DNA of 64,000 nucleotides, from NCBI RefSeq assembly GCF_900155945.1, contig NZ_FTMN01000003.1, forward strand, positions 248,001 to 312,000, read 5' to 3'. The stretch is from Marinobacterium stanieri. GTDB lineage: Bacteria; Pseudomonadota; Gammaproteobacteria; Pseudomonadales; Balneatricaceae. Position numbers and translations under genes: made by a program. The notes below the pieces were generated by a model. That model did not search any database. It was given only the letters and a program-made list of their open reading frames with translations, and had not been told where the DNA came from. Numbering within the stretch: position 1 is the first letter of the stretch; every line of letters begins with the position of its first letter. Positions 26,848 through 36,482 of this stretch are shown piece after piece.

Positions 26848-28002
26848 ATGATGACACTCAAGACTGGACGCTTTAACACCGCTGCACTGGCACTGACAGG
26901 CTGTCTCGCCAGCTACGGTGCTCATGCTGACGACCATGCTCATTCGGCTCAGACGCATTATCCGCATGGATCTCAAAGCTCTTTTGAAGGCCCTGACAAC
27001 CTGTTTACCGGCAATGTCAGTGTCGATATTCTCTTTCCCGAAAACGAAGATACCAACTTTTCCGGCGCATACGTAACCTTTGAGCCTGGCGCACGAACAG
27101 CCTGGCACTCTCACCCGGCTGGCCAGCACATGGTTGTTACCAGCGGCACCGCTCTTACTGGCACCCGTGATGGCAAAGTGATCAAATTCACCGAAGGTGA
27201 GACCGTCTGGTGTCCGCCGGGTGAAGATCACTGGCACGGCGCCACACCTCACGCATCCATGACGCACCTGGTGGTTACCGGCAGCAAGGATGGTGAGAAT
27301 GTTGTCTGGAAAGAGAAAGTAACCGATGCGCAGTACGCGGCTGGTAATACCGATACCGGCCCGACGTTCAAAGCGCTGAATGCGCAGCAACAAGCCATTG
27401 TGCCCATTGCAGCCTTTGCTGCCAGCGGTGATATGGCATCATTGAAAGTGGCCATGGCTGACGGCCTGGATGCAGGCCTGACGGTGAACGAAATCCGTGA
27501 AATTCATGTTCACCTCTATGGCTACACCGGCTTTCCGCGTGCACTTAATGCCATGGCAAACCTGATGACACTGGTTGAAGAGCGCAAAGCAAACGGTATC
27601 AATGATCCTGTCGGCCCTCAGCCCTCTTCAATCCCTGAAGGAGAGTCCAGCCTGGTGATTGGCGAACAGGTACAGACTGAACTGGTGGGTCGCCCGGTAT
27701 CCGGACCTCTGTTCGATTTTGCACCGGTCATGAATACTTACCTGCAGAGCCACCTGTTTGGTGACATCTTTGCACGCGGTATCTTCGACTATGAACACCG
27801 CGAGCTCATCACCGTCGCTGCTTTGGCCAGCCTGGATGGTGCCGAGCCTCAACTGGCGGCCCATATTCGCATGGCAACCAACGTGGGTGTGACTGAAGCG
27901 CAGTTGCATGATATTGCAGCCTCTCTGGCTCACACCATTGGCCGCAAGCAAGGTCAGCGCGTGGAGCAGGCAATCGAGAATGTACTGCACGCCGAAGGCT
28001 AA
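26848..28002 (+). CDS. Exported cupin/carboxymuconolactone decarboxylase fusion
   Basis: Protein of 384 residues with a signal peptide (about 1-27, ending YGAHAD), a cupin domain (about 45-150; PGARTAWHSHPAGQHMVVTSG and CPPGEDHWHGA provide the metal-binding His/Glu set) and two carboxymuconolactone decarboxylase-like helical domains (about 175-260 and 290-380; the latter with DYEHRELITVAALASL). CMD domains often act as peroxidase- or decarboxylase-type thiol enzymes, but no CxxC is visible here. The ATG at 26848 has GGGAG upstream. Fusion of all three parts with an export signal is notable; function unknown. Confidence 0.83.
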   Translation: MMTLKTGRFNTAALALTGCLASYGAHADDHAHSAQTHYPHGSQSSFEGPDNLFTGNVSVDILFPENEDTNFSGAYVTFEPGARTAWHSHPAGQHMVVTSGTALTGTRDGKVIKFTEGETVWCPPGEDHWHGATPHASMTHLVVTGSKDGENVVWKEKVTDAQYAAGNTDTGPTFKALNAQQQAIVPIAAFAASGDMASLKVAMADGLDAGLTVNEIREIHVHLYGYTGFPRALNAMANLMTLVEERKANGINDPVGPQPSSIPEGESSLVIGEQVQTELVGRPVSGPLFDFAPVMNTYLQSHLFGDIFARGIFDYEHRELITVAALASLDGAEPQLAAHIRMATNVGVTEAQLHDIAASLAHTIGRKQGQRVEQAIENVLHAEG

Positions 28003-28027
28003 ATTGCACTGATCGTTTTACACTTTC

Positions 28028-28070
28028 ACCCGCGCCTTACGAAAGCATTCAGGCGCGGGTTTTATTTTTT
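28028..28070 (+). terminator. Strong Rho-independent terminator
   Basis: A perfect 9-bp stem (ACCCGCGCC / GGCGCGGGT) with a 15-nt loop is followed by TTTATTTTTT. It ends the cupin-CMD transcript, so the next pair of genes needs its own promoter. Confidence 0.9.
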
Positions 28071-28191
28071 AGGGCCACAGGAAGAATTTTACAGCCGGAA
28101 GTCTGAAATAAATGGCTCCGAAGTAGCCTGTTGCCTCGGAATTTGACGCGCTAGCCTCTGTAGACTCGATGAACGTGCAGGTACAGGCTAT

Positions 28192-28938
28192 ATGCGAACA
28201 CCCTCCCAATTTGAAAGTCTTAGCCGGGCACTCGCATGCTCTAGCTGTCTGGTAATGTTTAGTCTTTTCCTCAGCTTGGGTGCTTTGGCTGCGTTGATCC
28301 CCGGCAGTGCATGGGCACACGGTGTGGCGGAGGGCGATGCGTCTTTCATTGAAAATGTCAGTGGTCAGCACCTGATCCCGTTCATGTATCTGGGCGCCAA
28401 ACATATGGTCACAGGCTACGACCACCTGTTGTTTCTGCTTGGCGTTATTTTCTTTTTGCACCGCATGAAGGATGTAGGCCTTTACGTCACACTGTTTGCC
28501 ATTGGGCATAGCACTACCCTGCTTTACGGAGTACTCAGCGGTACCGAAATCAGCCCCTACCTGGTCGATGCCATTATCGGCTTTTCCGTAGTGTACAAGG
28601 CACTTGATAACCTGGGCGCCTACCCACGCTGGTTCGGGTTCCAGCCCGATACCAGGGCAGCCGTGCTCATTTTCGGTTTCTTCCATGGCTTTGGCCTGGC
28701 GACCAAATTGCAGGACTTCAGCCTGTCACCCGATGGTCTGGTGCCTAATATCCTCGCGTTCAATGTCGGCGTCGAGATAGGCCAGCTACTGGCTCTGGCC
28801 GGCATTCTGATTCTGATGAACCTGTGGCGACAATATCCTGCTTTTTCGCGTCACGCCGTTGCGGCCAATGTCAGCCTGATGACATCGGGCTTTTTGCTTA
28901 TGGGCTACCAGCTAAGTGGTTATTGGCTCACTCGATAA
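28192..28938 (+). CDS. HupE/UreJ-family membrane protein
   Basis: Integral membrane protein of 248 residues with a leader (about 1-42, ending AWAHG) and six to seven hydrophobic segments. The family pattern GYDHLLFLLGVIFFLHR and FAIGHSTTLL with FGFFHGFGLA supplies conserved His/Asp residues that could bind nickel or another metal; HupE proteins are proposed metal permeases. No urease or hydrogenase gene is nearby, so the substrate is open. The next gene follows after 14 bases and is probably co-transcribed. Confidence 0.85.
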   Translation: MRTPSQFESLSRALACSSCLVMFSLFLSLGALAALIPGSAWAHGVAEGDASFIENVSGQHLIPFMYLGAKHMVTGYDHLLFLLGVIFFLHRMKDVGLYVTLFAIGHSTTLLYGVLSGTEISPYLVDAIIGFSVVYKALDNLGAYPRWFGFQPDTRAAVLIFGFFHGFGLATKLQDFSLSPDGLVPNILAFNVGVEIGQLLALAGILILMNLWRQYPAFSRHAVAANVSLMTSGFLLMGYQLSGYWLTR

Positions 28939-28952
28939 AAGGAGCGTGCAAC

Positions 28953-29555
28953 ATGACTGACAGCCTTCATAACAACCCTGTTTCGGCACCGTCCTGCGGT
29001 CAACTGCTTAAAGCGACTCTGGGTTCCATCTGCATTGCCGCCCTTTTATTGGTAACGACGGTGCTGCCTGCCGAATATGGAATTGATCCGACCGGTCTGG
29101 GTAAGGCACTTGGACTGATGCAGCTGAATGAAGCGACTCCAGTAACAGCAGCCGAGCTATCTACCGAACCAGCTGCCAACAACGTTCAGGCAAGTGATGT
29201 TGAGTCTGAAAATCTGTTGAAAGCAGCAACAGAGCTTCGATCTGATACTCTCAAAATTCCTCTAATGCCGGGCCAGGGCGCCGAGATAAAATCCCGAATG
29301 ATGCCCGGCAACCATTTTGTGTTCACCTGGCAGGTCGAAGGCGGCAGGGTATCCTTTGATATGCATGGTGAAAGACCCAACTCCGGTGGTGCCTTTACCA
29401 GCTTCTGGCTGGGCGATGATACGCAGCAGTCCAGCGGTGCCTTTACCGCACCCTTTGAAGGCACGCATGGCTGGTATTGGGAAAACAAGGGCGATACACC
29501 TGTTACGGTAGTCCTGCAGACACATGGCTTTTATGGCGACCTCTATATGCCCTGA
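28953..29555 (+). CDS. Membrane-anchored protein partner of HupE
   Basis: Protein of 200 residues with one hydrophobic N-terminal segment (about 24-42) and an extracytoplasmic domain. Its conserved-looking part is TLKIPLMPGQGAEIKSRM, FVFTWQVEGGRVSFDMHGE and GTHGWYWENKG..PVTVVLQTHGFY. It has His, Trp and acidic residues that could hold a metal. AAAGGAG lies 8 bases before the ATG at 28953. It follows the HupE-type gene directly, and similar pairs occur in other proteobacteria as I recall; the function is unknown. Confidence 0.78.
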   Translation: MTDSLHNNPVSAPSCGQLLKATLGSICIAALLLVTTVLPAEYGIDPTGLGKALGLMQLNEATPVTAAELSTEPAANNVQASDVESENLLKAATELRSDTLKIPLMPGQGAEIKSRMMPGNHFVFTWQVEGGRVSFDMHGERPNSGGAFTSFWLGDDTQQSSGAFTAPFEGTHGWYWENKGDTPVTVVLQTHGFYGDLYMP

Positions 29556-29587
29556 CACTAACAAGATGCCGGCATAAAGCAGGGCCT

Positions 29588-30487
29588 TTAGGCATCGAAT
29601 TTCTCTACCAGGTAATCGATAAACACACGTACCCGTGCTGGCATATTGGTTCCGCCGATAAAAACCGCGTGGATCGCCTCGGTATCGCCAGGATTGAACT
29701 CATCCAGCAGAGTCACCAGTCGCCCAGAAGCGAGCTCGGCATCGATATGGAAATTGCCCATTCGTGTAATTCCCATACCCGCCAGTGCCAGCTGTACCAG
29801 TGTTTCGCCATTGTTCGCTTGCACATTCCCGCTAACGGGCAGCATGAGACGCTCCCCGTTCACCAGAAATGGCCAACCCGGTTCAATACGCTTGAAACTG
29901 AAGTCCATGCAGTTAAACCGGTTCAACTGTTCCGGCGTTTCCGGATAGCCGTGTGTTTTCAGGTATTCCGGGGATGCCACCACGGACCGCCCCGTTTCAC
30001 CGAGACGACGCGCACTCAGCAGACTGTCGGGGAGAGGACCAAAGCGAATAGCAACATCAACGTGCCCTGCTTCGACATCAGCAATTTCATCGCTGAGCTG
30101 CAGATCCACATTGATATCGGGATAACGTGACAGAAACGCGGGTATCAATGGCACAATCGACAAACGCCCGTGAGCCAGACCGGCACTGATGCGCACCACA
30201 CCCTTGGGCCTGGCACGGTCGGCCAATGCGGTTTCAGTCTGGTTAAGATCGGGGAGTATCCGGCGGGCCGCCAGTGCGTAGTCTTCGCCTTCACGGGTCA
30301 GCCTCAGGTTGCGCGTCGTTCTGACAACAAGCCTAACACCCAGTCGTTGCTCTATGCGTGTTACTAAACGGCTCACTGCCGATGGCGTAAGCCCCAGCTC
30401 TCGTGCTGCGCCGCTCAAAGAACCGGCACAGGCGACCGCCAGAAAGGTTTCCATCTCGGTGGTGCGATCCGCACGTCTGCTTTCCAT
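29588..30487 (-). CDS. LysR-family regulator
   Basis: Transcription factor of 299 residues of the CrgA/DmlR type: winged helix at about 10-70 (AGSLSGAARELGLTPSAVSRLV) and effector domain at 95-298 (VRISAGLAHGRLSIVPLIPAFL). The ATG at 30487 follows a G-rich ribosome site; the 13 residues in frame before it are not conserved. It is divergent from the MFS transporter gene, which is its likely target. Confidence 0.88.
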   Translation of the reverse strand: MESRRADRTTEMETFLAVACAGSLSGAARELGLTPSAVSRLVTRIEQRLGVRLVVRTTRNLRLTREGEDYALAARRILPDLNQTETALADRARPKGVVRISAGLAHGRLSIVPLIPAFLSRYPDINVDLQLSDEIADVEAGHVDVAIRFGPLPDSLLSARRLGETGRSVVASPEYLKTHGYPETPEQLNRFNCMDFSFKRIEPGWPFLVNGERLMLPVSGNVQANNGETLVQLALAGMGITRMGNFHIDAELASGRLVTLLDEFNPGDTEAIHAVFIGGTNMPARVRVFIDYLVEKFDA

Positions 30488-30673
30488 TTTAAGCCCCCCT
30501 TTTCCGGTGCTGCGGAAAGCAGGCACCTGTGTAACAGCTTGATCATGACCGCTGGTGATTGCACGGATCTATTTGTGATTTTAATTCAAAGCTGAGTGAC
30601 CTTAACACCTGTTTTTCAACGCCAAGGGCTTGTGTACATTCCGCACAGGAACAACCAATCCACTGGAGTACAC

Positions 30674-31849
30674 ATGAAATCAAACCTGCCCCTGCTGGCT
30701 CTTGCACTGGGAGCGTTCGGAATCGGGGTTACTGAATTTTCACCTATGGGCATGTTGTCTGTCATAGCCGGCGACCTGGAGGTCAGCATTCCGACTGCCG
30801 GCATGCTGATCAGTGCCTATGCTTTTGGTGTTGTGGTGGGCGCGCCAATCATGACACTTGGCTTTGCCAATATGTCACGCCGCAGCCTGCTCCTGTTGGC
30901 CATGAGCATCTTTACGCTTGGCAACCTGATCTCTGCGCTTTCCGATAGCTACAGCGCCCTGCTGTTCGGTCGGGTGCTGACTTCATTCAACCATGGCGTG
31001 TTTTTTGGCGTGGGGTCAGTCGTTGCAACTCAACTGGTGCCACCCGAGAAACGTGCTGGCGCAGTGGCAGCCATGTTTTCAGGCCTCACCATTGCCAATA
31101 TCGGCGGTGTTCCGCTGGCGACCTATATCGCTGAAACCATCGGCTGGCGCACCGCATTTATGGGCATGACCGCTCTGGGGCTGGTAACACTGATTGCCCT
31201 GCGTGTGTCCCTGCCGAAACTGGCGGTACAAGAACAAGCCAGCCTGGCCAATGAAGTGCGAGTATTGGGCAAGGGGTCCGTTTTATTTGCCCTGCTGCTG
31301 ACGGTTGTCGGCTCCAGCTCGATGTTTACGGTTTTCAGTTACATAGCGCCCATTCTGCAGGATGAAGCCGGTGTTGGCCCTCTGTTCGTGACGGCAATGC
31401 TGGTGCTGTATGGCCTCGGTCTAGCCGTGGGCAACCTGCTATCGGGCCGCTATGCCGACCGCAACCTGACAGGTACTTTGGTGCTCTCCATGCTGACAAC
31501 AATGGTTCTGCTGACGGTATTCGCCGCTACCATGCAGGTCACCTGGATTATTCCTCCGCTTATTTTCGCCTGGGGTATTACCAGCTTCGCGGTGGTTCCA
31601 CCCTTGCAGGCCCTGGTCATCTCGGAAGCCGAAGATGCGCCAAACTTGGCATCGTCCATGAATATTGCCGCGTTCAACCTGGGCAATGCCACAGGTGCAG
31701 CATTAGGTGGTGCCGTTATCCATCTTGGTCTGGGGCTACCCAGCGTAGCACTGGCGGGTGCCGCTACCTCTGCAGCGGGCCTGGTCCTGGTAATACTGTT
31801 TCAGCGGCACAAGAAAGCCCAGGAAGCAGTGTTGGCTGAAGCCTGCTAA
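30674..31849 (+). CDS. MFS efflux transporter, AraJ/YdhP type
   Basis: Inner-membrane transporter of 391 residues with 12 predicted hydrophobic segments, the normal DHA1 length. The start LALGAFGIGVTEFSPMGML is the AraJ/YdhP family signature. The ATG at 30674 has GGAG upstream; upstream in-frame residues are non-hydrophobic and unlikely. Such proteins export sugars, purines or drugs; the substrate is not apparent. Divergent from a LysR gene. Confidence 0.9.
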   Translation: MKSNLPLLALALGAFGIGVTEFSPMGMLSVIAGDLEVSIPTAGMLISAYAFGVVVGAPIMTLGFANMSRRSLLLLAMSIFTLGNLISALSDSYSALLFGRVLTSFNHGVFFGVGSVVATQLVPPEKRAGAVAAMFSGLTIANIGGVPLATYIAETIGWRTAFMGMTALGLVTLIALRVSLPKLAVQEQASLANEVRVLGKGSVLFALLLTVVGSSSMFTVFSYIAPILQDEAGVGPLFVTAMLVLYGLGLAVGNLLSGRYADRNLTGTLVLSMLTTMVLLTVFAATMQVTWIIPPLIFAWGITSFAVVPPLQALVISEAEDAPNLASSMNIAAFNLGNATGAALGGAVIHLGLGLPSVALAGAATSAAGLVLVILFQRHKKAQEAVLAEAC

Positions 31850-31857
31850 AGGCTCAG

Positions 31858-31897
31858 CTTGCATTACGGGGCCGCTTTGGCCCCTTTCATATGCAAG
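31858..31897. terminator. Two-tier hairpin terminator between convergent genes
   Basis: An inner stem GGGGCC / GGCCCC (31868-31884) followed by TTTC lies within an outer stem CTTGCAT / ATGCAAG (31858-31897). It sits between the convergent MFS and thiamine-binding-type genes and could stop both. Confidence 0.7.
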
Positions 31898-31926
31898 CGG
31901 TTACTTTATTGTTTGGCGATTTGGCC

Positions 31927-32232
31927 TTAATGGGCAGCCAACTTGGTTTCAACGCTATCGATCTTGTCCTGCATGCTCTGATCCCTGTCAGTCCGGGTTC
32001 CCAGTCGCATGGATGAGGTGATGCGCGGGGCGCCCATTTCATGCACGACTTCATGGCAACGCTTTACTGCCGCCATTACTTCGTCCCAATCGCCCTGAAT
32101 GTTGGTGCCATAGGCATGCATCTGGTGCTCAAGCCCCGCATCCTCCAGCACACGCTGGCAGGCCGTTACATACTCGGATACCGAGACGCCAACCCCAACG
32201 GGGACTACACAAAGATCAATCATGACGTTCAT
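31927..32232 (-). CDS. MTH1187-family thiamine-binding-type protein
   Basis: Small protein of 101 residues with the ferredoxin-like fold of the MTH1187/YkoF group (formerly DUF77). The opening MIDLCVVPVGVGVSVSEYV and the central YGTNIQGDWDEVMAAVKRCHE match the family. Relatives bind thiamine or hydroxymethylpyrimidine, but no thiamine gene or TPP riboswitch is nearby. It follows the HPP gene by 94 bases on the same strand and may be part of that operon. Confidence 0.85.
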   Translation of the reverse strand: MNVMIDLCVVPVGVGVSVSEYVTACQRVLEDAGLEHQMHAYGTNIQGDWDEVMAAVKRCHEVVHEMGAPRITSSMRLGTRTDRDQSMQDKIDSVETKLAAH

Positions 32233-32326
32233 ATCAGCTTCCTGATTGGCTAAAAGGAATATTCGCTCCGTATTCTAGACGGAATGACGACCGGAGGAAT
32301 CTACCATGCCACGCATGGGCATTCTT

Positions 32327-33277
32327 TTAATGGCTGCGAACCCAGCGCTCGTTCGAAAATTCCACCGGGAATCCGGCCCATTCCAGGAACTCTGCGAGGG
32401 TACAACTCCCCGTCTCGTAACTGCCAGCACCCGCCACGGTTTTATACACCAGACAATCGCGGGCAGAGCGAATCACATCAGGGCCATCCAGCACCTCACG
32501 CACCGCCCAACGATCGCCCAATAGTCCGTTGCTGTAGTAGCAGCCGACACTGATTTCAAAGTCCTTCTGCGCCGATCTGGTGGCATGCTCTACGGCCAGG
32601 TCAAACAGCTCGGCCAACTCTTCCGAGGTCACATCAACATAGGAATTTACCTGTTCCATCGCAGCCGCCAGGTCTTCATGGCTGAGCATACTGCTCTGCT
32701 TGTTCTTGCCCTGGGTTTGTTTTGTCACCGGTCGCACCGATAGCACCGCCGGGTAACGTCGCCAGGGAAAAAGTCCATTGAAGAGACAGGCAACACTCAG
32801 CATACACATCAGGTTGATCAGGACGGGCGTCAGCAGGTAGGTAAACCCAAGCGCATGAACGGCATCGCCTCCAATGACGGCCGTTAATGCCGTGGCACCG
32901 CCAGGTGGATGAATACACCGACAATAGTGCATGGCTGCCACTGCCAACCCGACCGCCAGAGCAGGCGTTAAGGGGTTATCTGGCAATAGTTGCTGACAGG
33001 CGACTCCTATCGTTCCCGAAATCAGATGCCCTGCCAATACAGCCCAGGGCTGAGACAAGGCACCATGAGGGACAGCGAACAACAACACTGCAGTTGCTCC
33101 CATGGAGGCAACCATTAACGCACCGCTTTGTTCTCCCAAGTACAGGTGTGAAACATAGTACACACTGAGCAGGCTCAGCATTGCGCCCAACCCGGAAATC
33201 AGCTTTTCGACATGGCTGGTAGTATTCTCACCAATGCTCAGCAATTGGGTGATCATTGATTCTTTACGCTCAGGCAT
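32327..33277 (-). CDS. HPP-family membrane protein, possible nitrite transporter
   Basis: Integral membrane protein of 316 residues. The N-terminal half (about 25-175) has four or more hydrophobic segments and the family's HPP signature in CIHPPGGATALTAVIGGDAVH. The C-terminal 125 residues are soluble and not a CBS pair, and I do not recognise them. HPP proteins of cyanobacteria and plant chloroplasts have been reported to move nitrite, so this one may handle nitrite or a related anion. The ATG overlaps the norR stop by 8 bases (ATGCCTGA), giving tight translational coupling. Confidence 0.82.
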   Translation of the reverse strand: MPERKESMITQLLSIGENTTSHVEKLISGLGAMLSLLSVYYVSHLYLGEQSGALMVASMGATAVLLFAVPHGALSQPWAVLAGHLISGTIGVACQQLLPDNPLTPALAVGLAVAAMHYCRCIHPPGGATALTAVIGGDAVHALGFTYLLTPVLINLMCMLSVACLFNGLFPWRRYPAVLSVRPVTKQTQGKNKQSSMLSHEDLAAAMEQVNSYVDVTSEELAELFDLAVEHATRSAQKDFEISVGCYYSNGLLGDRWAVREVLDGPDVIRSARDCLVYKTVAGAGSYETGSCTLAEFLEWAGFPVEFSNERWVRSH

Positions 33278-34853
33278 TCAGTTTCAACTCCTCTACATTT
33301 ATCTCCAGCCGCTTTAAAAGACGGTTAAAGTTACCCGGATCAACCCCCAGTGCTCGGGCGGTAGCTGTTCTATTGAATGCGTGCATCCGCAAGGACTGAA
33401 CAATCATATCGGCCTGAAAACGGTCCGTTGCTTCGCGTAAACTTAAGGTTTCAGTGAATTGTGGGTGCTCATTACATTGGAAAGGTGCGCTTTCTGATGC
33501 ACTGAAATGCGTCGGATCAACCGGCAGTTCCAGTAGTGCCGCATCCAGTGTCAGCACCCTTCCGGACGGCTTGCGGGTAGCAGACAATCGCAAAACTGCC
33601 CTGCTGATCAAGTGCTCCAACTCACGCACATTGCCCGGCCAGTCATACCCGGTCAGTGCTCTACACGCGTGTTTGGATAACCTTAGTGAACCAAGCCCCA
33701 ATTTACGGCGATTCAACTCAAGGAAATGACCGGCCAGCAGAAGTACATCCCGTCCCCTTTCTCGCAGAGGCGGGACAGTAACAGGATAAACGCTGAGTCG
33801 GTGATACAGATCCGCACGAAAACGCCCAGCCAGTATTTCCTCTTTCAGGTTACGGTTTGTCGCCGCAATCACGCGTACATCCGCACAGTGGTAATGATCA
33901 CTGCCCAGCCGCTGAACTTCTCCGGTTTGCAAGGCGCGCAGCAGCTTGGGTTGCATGGCCAATGGCAGCTCACCTATCTCATCCAGAAAAAGTGTGCCCC
34001 CGTCAGCAAGCTCAAACTTGCCCTTGCGCGCGCCCGTCGCTCCCGAAAATGCCCCCCTGGTATGTCCAAACAGCTCACTTTCAATCAGGTTTTCCGGCAA
34101 TGCTGCACAGTTCACATACACCAATGGCGCGTCAGCGCGAGCAGAGCCCGCGTGAAGGTGCCGGGCAACCAGCTCTTTCCCGACCCCGGTTTCACCGCTA
34201 ACGAGGACAGAGAGGTCTGAAGCTGCAACCAGATCCAGCTCTTTAACCAGTGCCTGAATAGCACTGCTTTCCCCCATTATCTCGCTGTACCCGCTGTCCT
34301 GTGACAGTACCCTGGCAACCTCATGCTCCTTCTTGACCTGATGTTCCAGAGACTGGATCAACTCAGCTACCCGAATGGATGCTTCTGCCAAACGGACAAA
34401 CACTCGCAGCGACTCCAAGTCCAGTTGATTAAATGCCTTCGGATTTAGCGCATCCAGTGTTAGCAGCCCCCACGGCTGTTCATCGACAAATAGCGCAACG
34501 CCCATGCAGTCGTGCACATGCAACGCGGTTTCAGGCCCGTTGACCAGACCGTCATAAGGGTCCGGTAGTGCCGAGTCAGACGGAAAGCGAACCGGGTCTC
34601 GGCTGAGCAGGATTCTGGACAGCCGCGGATGGTCCTCCACACGAAAGGTTCTGCCCAGGGTGTCATCTGACAAACCGGAAGTTGCCAGCGGGTAAAGCAC
34701 AGAATCCCGCAAGCGCAGAAGCGCAACCGCATCACAGGGAAAGTGGTGCTGTATCCTTTCCAGCAACTGCTGATAGCGCTTGCGGGGTGGAATATGCCGT
34801 GACAAGTCAGAAACGACCGATATCATCGATTCTGAAATACCTGAAGTAGTCAT
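33270..34853 (-). CDS. norR: NorR-type nitric-oxide-sensing sigma-54 activator
   Basis: Transcription activator of 527 residues with an N-terminal GAF domain (about 20-175) that in NorR holds a non-haem iron sensing NO, a AAA+ domain (about 190-425) and a C-terminal Fis-type helix-turn-helix (about 480-520). Walker A is GETGVGKE and the sigma-54 contact loop reads GAFSGA in place of GAFTGA. Divergent hmp, with three GT-N7-AC boxes and a sigma-54 promoter between, shows its target. One box covers the norR start codon, which suggests autorepression. Pseudomonas calls the equivalent hmp activator FhpR. Confidence 0.93.
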   Translation of the reverse strand: MTTSGISESMISVVSDLSRHIPPRKRYQQLLERIQHHFPCDAVALLRLRDSVLYPLATSGLSDDTLGRTFRVEDHPRLSRILLSRDPVRFPSDSALPDPYDGLVNGPETALHVHDCMGVALFVDEQPWGLLTLDALNPKAFNQLDLESLRVFVRLAEASIRVAELIQSLEHQVKKEHEVARVLSQDSGYSEIMGESSAIQALVKELDLVAASDLSVLVSGETGVGKELVARHLHAGSARADAPLVYVNCAALPENLIESELFGHTRGAFSGATGARKGKFELADGGTLFLDEIGELPLAMQPKLLRALQTGEVQRLGSDHYHCADVRVIAATNRNLKEEILAGRFRADLYHRLSVYPVTVPPLRERGRDVLLLAGHFLELNRRKLGLGSLRLSKHACRALTGYDWPGNVRELEHLISRAVLRLSATRKPSGRVLTLDAALLELPVDPTHFSASESAPFQCNEHPQFTETLSLREATDRFQADMIVQSLRMHAFNRTATARALGVDPGNFNRLLKRLEINVEELKLNA

Positions 34854-34904
34854 TTAGACAATGCCAGTGTCAATTTAACAATATGGCCTACCAGTCAAAA
34901 TGAC
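34849..34904. promoter_or_regulatory. Three NorR enhancer boxes
   Basis: Three GT-N7-AC sites: GTCATTTAGAC (34849-34859, over the norR start codon), GTCAATTTAAC (34869-34879) and GTCAAAATGAC (34894-34904, a perfect GTCA-N3-TGAC palindrome). Spacing is 20 and 25 bases. NorR also uses three such sites upstream of norVW in E. coli. They lie 45-100 bases upstream of the sigma-54 promoter. Confidence 0.85.
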
Positions 34905-34948
34905 ATGAAAAGCCTTTAAGATGTATATAATATCAATGTTATAGAGAT

Positions 34949-34964
34949 TGGCACAGTTCCCGCA
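34949..34964 (+). promoter_or_regulatory. Sigma-54 promoter of hmp
   Basis: TGGCACAGTTCCCGCA contains GG (34950-34951) and GC (34962-34963) separated by 10 bases, the -24/-12 pattern, with the strong TGGCAC half. Transcription would start near 34975, about 55 bases before the hmp ATG. The A+T-rich stretch at 34922-34945 could help DNA bending, but it does not match an IHF site exactly. Confidence 0.8.
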
Positions 34965-34984
34965 TAGATGGCAGCAAACATCGT

Positions 34985-35010
34985 CGGCCCTTAACAGCCT
35001 GTTAGGGCCG
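34985..35010 (+). repeat. Hairpin in the hmp leader
   Basis: CGGCCCTTAAC pairs with GTTAGGGCCG (one bulged T) across AGCCT, inside the predicted hmp 5' leader and just before the AAGGAG ribosome site. It may stabilise the mRNA or affect translation; no attenuator is apparent. Confidence 0.5.
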
Positions 35011-35028
35011 TCACATAAGGAGAAAGCT

Positions 35029-36216
<1,188 letters not shown>

Positions 36217-36241
36217 GTGAAAATCTACCTTTGAGCTTGGC

Positions 36242-36272
36242 AAAGCCCTGCAGTGGTTGCAGGGCTTTTTTT
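36242..36272 (+). terminator. hmp terminator
   Basis: GCCCTGCA pairs with TGCAGGGC across a 5-nt loop, extended by A-T pairs, and runs into seven T. It lies 25 bases after the hmp stop. Confidence 0.93.
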
Positions 36273-36482
36273 GGGACGACCCAGCCTGATATGTTCTACC
36301 TCTGTGCTGAAGACACTGTGGCAACAGTTTCAAATACAGGCATCTGTTGGCAACACTCGGAAATCTGGTCCAATATCAGTAGATCATGAAGTTGTGTAAT
36401 ACACTTTTTACCTGTTTTGCAGACACCCAAAGGTTCATGCAGATTATTGCTGCATCGTAATCTCTATCACTTGAGGTCGGAA

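Noticed and set aside
34985-35010. Riboswitch in the hmp leader
   Set aside because: Only one simple hairpin is present with no conserved aptamer; control is better explained by NorR and sigma-54.
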